From Usnea hakonensis (Eukaryota; Ascomycota; Lecanoromycetes; Lecanorales; Parmeliaceae), in assembly GCA_013423325.1 (NCBI GenBank), contig BLJB01000287.1, forward strand, positions 985-64,984: 64,000 nt of DNA, in the 5' to 3' direction. Within the stretch, counting starts at the first letter, position 1, and the number at the start of each line of letters is the position of its first letter. A model generated the notes under the pieces. That model searched no databases. It was not told where the DNA came from and saw only the letters and a program-made list of their open reading frames with translations. Made by a program: the position numbers and the translations under genes. This document shows positions 59,016-64,000 of this stretch, in pieces.

Positions 59016-61706
59016 TCAGATCTGGCTCAAGTACCTAAAGAATTTCGCGGACTGTCCAAAGTTGTATTCCAGAACGGGCAATACCGTGCCAGAAGCACTC
59101 CTCTTCCAGGATGTTCTTAGCTGATTCAATGGATCGATGATGTTATCAGAGAAAAAGAGTGGAGCAAAGGTGCACAGCAAGGAAGCAGGGGTACCGGCGA
59201 GCACCAGTGGCTTTCCTGATTTGATCTTGGTTATAACGAAAAGGAGACAGTTGAGAGCTGCGAGGTGGCTCGGAATGTCATAACGAGAGCACAGAGGGAA
59301 GATGACAAAACGAGTGTGCAGCTTGGGTTTACTAATGCTCCGATTGTGTTTCAGGCTGATTCAGAGAAGTCCATGTTTATCAAGGGTGAGTATGCATCTG
59401 CCAGGTATGAGTTATTAAGCCAGCCGAAAAGTAGTGCGAGGAAGAAACAATCATCAGAAATAGAAGCGTGGAGATTCACTTTACCTATGGTGGTGTAGCT
59501 TCGCCTTCACCAACTGGAGATTTCCGGCAGTATCTTGAGGTGGTACTTAGCGAGTTAGCGTTGAGGGTAGCGAGAATAACATTACTCGCTGCAGGCGTAG
59601 TCGGGCGAGGTGAGATTATGATGACATCAAGGCCGAGTGGTAGGTAGGGCACGAGGGTGGGTAATTGTAAAGGAGCAAGTGCACTAAGGTACAGGGATGA
59701 GGAGACTACTATTTGCACACTGGGCCGTTAGGTCTGGTATTTTTGTTCGATTTCTTGGAAAGAGTGAGACGGGGCGTGGGAGTGAATCGAAAGCATAGAG
59801 TTTCTGCTCCTGTCGTGGAATTGGGGTTGGAGTCGGGAGAAGGTTTCAAGAAGCAAAGAGGCGACTGCTGGTCGTGCTGATGATATGACCAGAGGATCAG
59901 CCGGAGGGTGAGGGTGAGAGTGAGAGTCCTTCTTTAGTTTCTTCCTCACCCAGCGATACGAGGCGGGCCGAGGTCAAGCGCAGGGCCGCATGCAAGCCAG
60001 GGCTAGCGAAATAGAAAACAACGAAGAGAGGTGACGATGACAATCATGAATGGGTAGAACGGGTAGAACGGTAGACAGACAATAGTAGAGTTTACTGCAG
60101 GATGACAATACCGGAGGGGCTGTGTAGCGTAGGTATTGATTGTAGCGTATAGCGTAAGACTTTTTCCAATCATCCAACGGCCAGCAAAGGAATAAAAGGC
60201 GAGCCTTCAAACCCTTACCTGAACAGGCACACACGGTCCATTTACGGTTTGGTACAAGTTTTATAAATAAATTCGCATGCATAAGTGCTACCTAAGGTAG
60301 GTACTTTATGGGACTAAGGCAGGAGTCTATTTACTCTAGTCTCTGCCAAGCTTTTACGAAACGATGAGATTTCAGATTACCCTAAGGTAAGTCCGTATTA
60401 ACAATAATACAACATCACTAAAATGTACCTCATGAATAAGAAATTATTATAGGTGAAGAAACATTTCAAGATTGTATCTCTCGTATTTCCAGCATTGGCA
60501 TCATATACCAACACACCTCGTAACTAGTCTATATGTTATTGGTCTTACTTTCACTCAGCCTCCAACTCCTTCGTAACCCTCTACTTCCACCTCAGTATTG
60601 TCAAGGTGTGCAATCTTCCAACCCCTTCCGTCTGCCGTCAGCTTTGTGGTCAGGATATCAATATTCAATGCTGAGCTCAGCGGCCAGTGGAAATCGTAAT
60701 TTCCGCGCTCGCGAAGCTGCAGCTTCAATGCATCTCTGTCAGGATTTATGCTTGATGAGACGGAGAGCGCATCACGGGAGTTGTTGGGAGTATACGGAAG
60801 CCGTTGAGCTTTGGTGAGACTGGATACAAATCGGCTCCTCCGATATCCTTCTTCACCAAGTCCAACCCATACCCCGATCTGTCTGCCGAAACGGCCTTGT
60901 TAACTTAACGGCTTCCAGCGAATGCAACGGGGCTCAATCCCGGGGCAGCTTTTCTACCGCTGTAGAAAAGTGTGCAGTCCTCAACCCAACCTGCATCAAA
61001 CTCTGCAAAGCTTCTGCGTTCTTCAAAGGGCGGACTTTCAGACAGTATGTTACAGTGCTCACTTCACCGTCTTGGCGCATCGCAATTGCCTGCCGCCTGC
61101 CCGTTGCATGCCCCGTGATTAATTTGCCAACATCATCTCACAGCCGAGGCTACAGGGTTGACCATTTTTCCATCACTTCGTTCGACTCTTAGGAGACGTT
61201 CCTGATAGATATCATAAACGATGCCAGATAATGATCGCGACTGCCAGAAGAATCTATTTACAGTAGCCCGATCCAGTTCGGTCATAAGCAATGTCACCAA
61301 ATGTAGAAACTGACTCTCCTATATACGTGTCTCCGCAACGTATGAAGTCGGGGGTTTGCGCAAGAAGTGCTCCACCGGTCTCAAGCAGTGCATCTAGTTT
61401 TGCCGAGATCCATGCCTCCAACATGCCGGCCTTAACGCCATGATTATGGTCACTTCAACCTCCTGAAAATGCTCGACGACGCTGACCCATATCTATCATG
61501 ACCACGCCTTCACTATTTGCGCCTTTCAATGCAAGGGGAGTAGAAGCGCGTATGAGCTTTTAAAACTTGCTATCACCTTCTCTGGTGTTCTGAGCCATCT
61601 GCCACGTTCTCATCCAGCCGTGATTCAATAAGCCGCGTATCAGAACCATGGACAGCGATACAAGAGAGAACATCGATTTTACTGCCTCCGCGTACCTCTT
61701 TCAAAG
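59016..61706. other. 2.7-kb intergenic region
   Basis: No gene is supported on either strand. Features seen are CTACCTAAGGTAGG near 60289-60302 and CCCTAAGGTAAG near 60380, and a perfect 9-bp hairpin CTTTTCTAC-CGCT-GTAGAAAAG at 60949-60970. It must contain the promoter of the C6 regulator on its left. Confidence 0.5.
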
Positions 61707-64000
61707 TCAAAGATTGTACGATACTTTCAAACTTTGCCGATCCGGTTGAGGAAGCTGGGCGATGAACGCGTCAAAGTCTGAAATCAAAGATTTGTATCCG
61801 ACAAGATTCTTGTGGTTTCAGTCGTAAGCATGGAGCGTGCATGAGACAGTGGAGCATTAACTTACTCGATGAAACGAGCTCCCGATTGTGTCATCTCGTT
61901 GAAAAGAATCGATCTCGTCCTTCTTGTACGCAGCACCTGCTTTGAAGTATTCCAGTAAACAATTTCCCATGGCTTGGGGGTTTTGCTCGATCGTTCGATT
62001 GAGGCCAAGGAATGCATGGCCCTTCTCGTCATTGTTTTCGACGGGTTCGATGATATGCAGGAACGAGTTTGCAAACTCGGCAAGGTGTGGTGCTAGCTGT
62101 TGAGAGCAATCAACCCCGAGCCTACCCAAAGCGATGACGGCGTTCTCCCCAACAGATGTCGGCACCTGCGGGTTGTTGACGATGCTGCTGAGGCTATGGT
62201 AGATTTCCTCTACGAAAGGTATCATTCCCTGCTGATACTTCATCGCTATCTCTCCGCAAGACCAGCATGCGTTGTTGATGACGCTGAACGCTGTATCAAC
62301 GTCGTGGTCGTGCAAGTTGTCCAGATCCAATTGTCTGATCAACACAGGTATTAAAGATGGTAGAAATGGATTCAGCTGAGGGAAGATGTTCACGGCGCAA
62401 TCTCCTAGCAGAGCATACGAGGACTGCCGTACATCATTGCTGGGATCCTCCATACAGAATATGAGTAAATCGAAGAATCTTGGCTGAGATGAAGTCACTA
62501 GCTCACCGCTCTTGGCAGGAGCCAAAGCCTGGATGATTGCACTAAGAAGATCAAGACTAGTAACCAAGAAGTCTTTCTCTGGCTTCTCCATTGGTTCGTT
62601 GTGGACTGCTAGAATGTACTGCTCCAGATTCTGGTGGATAATTCGAATGCATCTTGCAAATATGGGGATGGCGAACGGGGCAAAAGCATCGCCCAAGGCT
62701 GTAGCAACATATGATAGACATTCAAGCAGTGGAAATAGTTCCTGGGACTGATCCGAGATTTTACTCCACCTTTTGATTATAGCGGGCATCAAGAGATCGA
62801 TTAGATCCTGTCTCCTGAGAGGTGGTCCCACTTGCTCCGCTAAAGTCTGCACGCAATCATACAGTATGAACATATTTTTATCCTTATATCTCTCGAAACA
62901 CTGAACAAATTGTTGGATTATCGGCGCACAATAAGGAGTCAACTCCTTAGAGGCCCTCTCTTCTAGATTAGCAAAAGCTGATGCGGCGGACTCTTGCACT
63001 CTTTTGCTCTTGTCCAACATCTTGTTCAATATTCCCTCCATCATAGGCTCGAAGAATGATGTCTTGTCATTGGGGTCGTCAAGTTTTGAGGCCCAGCCAG
63101 AATAGCGTCCCAGGGCCCAGCAAGTAATTACCCGGACTGCAGGCTCAGTATCGCTGAGCAGCGAGATGAGGTATGGGACCAAATCTGAAAGATGTGGGGT
63201 TATGGCTTCCATACATCCTTCGGCGACAGCACCGATTGCCAGAACCGCGGCTTCTCGGTTTGGCCAGTCTTGATGGCGGAGATTCTCGTTTAGATAGGGC
63301 AGCGCAATTTGGAATACTGAGGCATGAAACGTCGAAGCGAGAACGTCTAGAGCTGCCGCTGAGCATTTGCGGAGATTCCACTGCTCTTCGGCATCAGCTC
63401 CAGTTTCATCGTTTTCCTCGACCTCTCCTTCACTAAGTCCGTCTTCATCAAGCATAGCATGCTTGGACCCTTGTCCGTTCGCACCTACATCCGAGATTTG
63501 ACCATTGATGAGCGTCCTGGGGACCTTGGATCTGACGAAACGTGGTTTGATGTCTTCCGCTCGATCGTCCACCTCTGCGTCGTCGCCATCTCCCTCCAAG
63601 CGTAGCACAGCTTCCTCGTCATAGACCATACTTTCTAGAAGAACAGGAACAATCTTATGAAGATAGGGTCCCAGAGTGGCACACATTTTATCATTCTCGC
63701 TAATCGCAAGCCAAAATTCAGCGGCCTCTAGGGCTAGATCTGGATCATCAGTATTCCTCTGCTGAAGAGCCATATAATCCACTAAGCCTTCCATATGAGG
63801 TTGAACTTTGTCCGGTCTGATATCTACGATCAGTACGAAAGACCGGCAGACGTTTCGGCGGACATCGTCACTAGAATCGTCTGCCATTTGAAAAAGTTTG
63901 GCAAGAACCGAATCCAGAGATGCTATCAAAACTTGAGACTTTTGAGGGATGAACGAATTAAGGCTGGCCAGTGCCAGCGCGCGAACCCTGGCAATCTGAC
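61707..64000 (-). CDS. KAP104: Transportin / karyopherin beta-2, 5'-truncated by window edge
   Basis: Exons are 61808..61707 and 61866 to beyond 64000; the reading frame is still open at the right edge (VRALALASLNSFIPQKSQVL), so the N-terminal part lies outside. HEAT repeats are clear: NVCRSFVLIVDIRPDKVQPH, WLAISENDKMCATLGPYL, the acidic loop (LEGDGDDAEVDD onward), NLRHQDWPNREAAVLAIGAV, ITCWALGRYSGW, NACWSCGEIAMKY and GENAVIALGRLG. The last exon supplies NLVGYKSLISDFDAFIAQLP and the end. The acidic H8-type loop and order of repeats identify transportin, which imports PY-NLS cargo such as RNA-binding proteins. The intron near the end has GTAAGT/AAG signals and is in phase. Confidence 0.93.

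Noticed and set aside
59265..59498. Small plus-strand frame upstream of the C6 regulator
   Set aside because: It lacks a domain, splice signals or a plausible promoter; position suggests promoter or leader DNA of the regulator.

Overview
The window is nuclear DNA of a filamentous ascomycete (Pezizomycotina). The evidence is many short spliceosomal introns (44-70 nt is typical), a fungal-type highly reducing polyketide synthase, a fungal C6 zinc-cluster regulator, an Ssh4-type SPRY protein, and an AT-rich block of decayed repeat DNA that looks like the product of repeat-induced point mutation (RIP). The species cannot be named from this; a lichen-forming or Eurotiomycete-like fungus would fit.

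Left part (1-9070): a small secreted PEBP-like gene (+) converges on a highly reducing polyketide synthase (-). The synthase is open from AT to ACP across four introns, but it breaks off in the middle of its ketosynthase domain at about 9069, so the active-site cysteine half is missing. The break abuts a 27-bp GC-rich minisatellite and then about 4.8 kb of very AT-rich DNA (about 9570-14400).

Middle part (14400-27650): gene-poor accessory DNA. It holds a retroelement gag-like relic with two frameshifts, a Gln/Ala-rich relic frame, long stretches with nothing recognisable, a dienelactone-hydrolase fragment, a 65-68 bp satellite, three tandem 240-bp units, and the front end of a secondary-metabolism-type methyltransferase cut off by a copied 109-bp piece of the neighbouring aminopeptidase gene.

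Right part (27900-64000): ordinary, well-conserved housekeeping genes. In order these are X-Pro aminopeptidase (-), Ssh4-like SPRY/PY ubiquitin-ligase adaptor (+), class II cAMP phosphodiesterase (-), Sac-family phosphoinositide phosphatase (-), NIPA-type Mg transporter (-), an acidic protein of unknown function (-), delta-COP (+), APC4 (+), importin beta-1 (+), UCH37-type deubiquitinase (-), a UPC2-like C6 transcription factor (-) and transportin/Kap104 (-, running off the right edge). They share no single pathway; trafficking (delta-COP, Sac, Ssh4), nuclear import (two karyopherins) and ubiquitin/cell cycle (APC4, UCH37, Ssh4) recur. Exon limits were placed by hand from splice signals and reading phase and are given in each entry.
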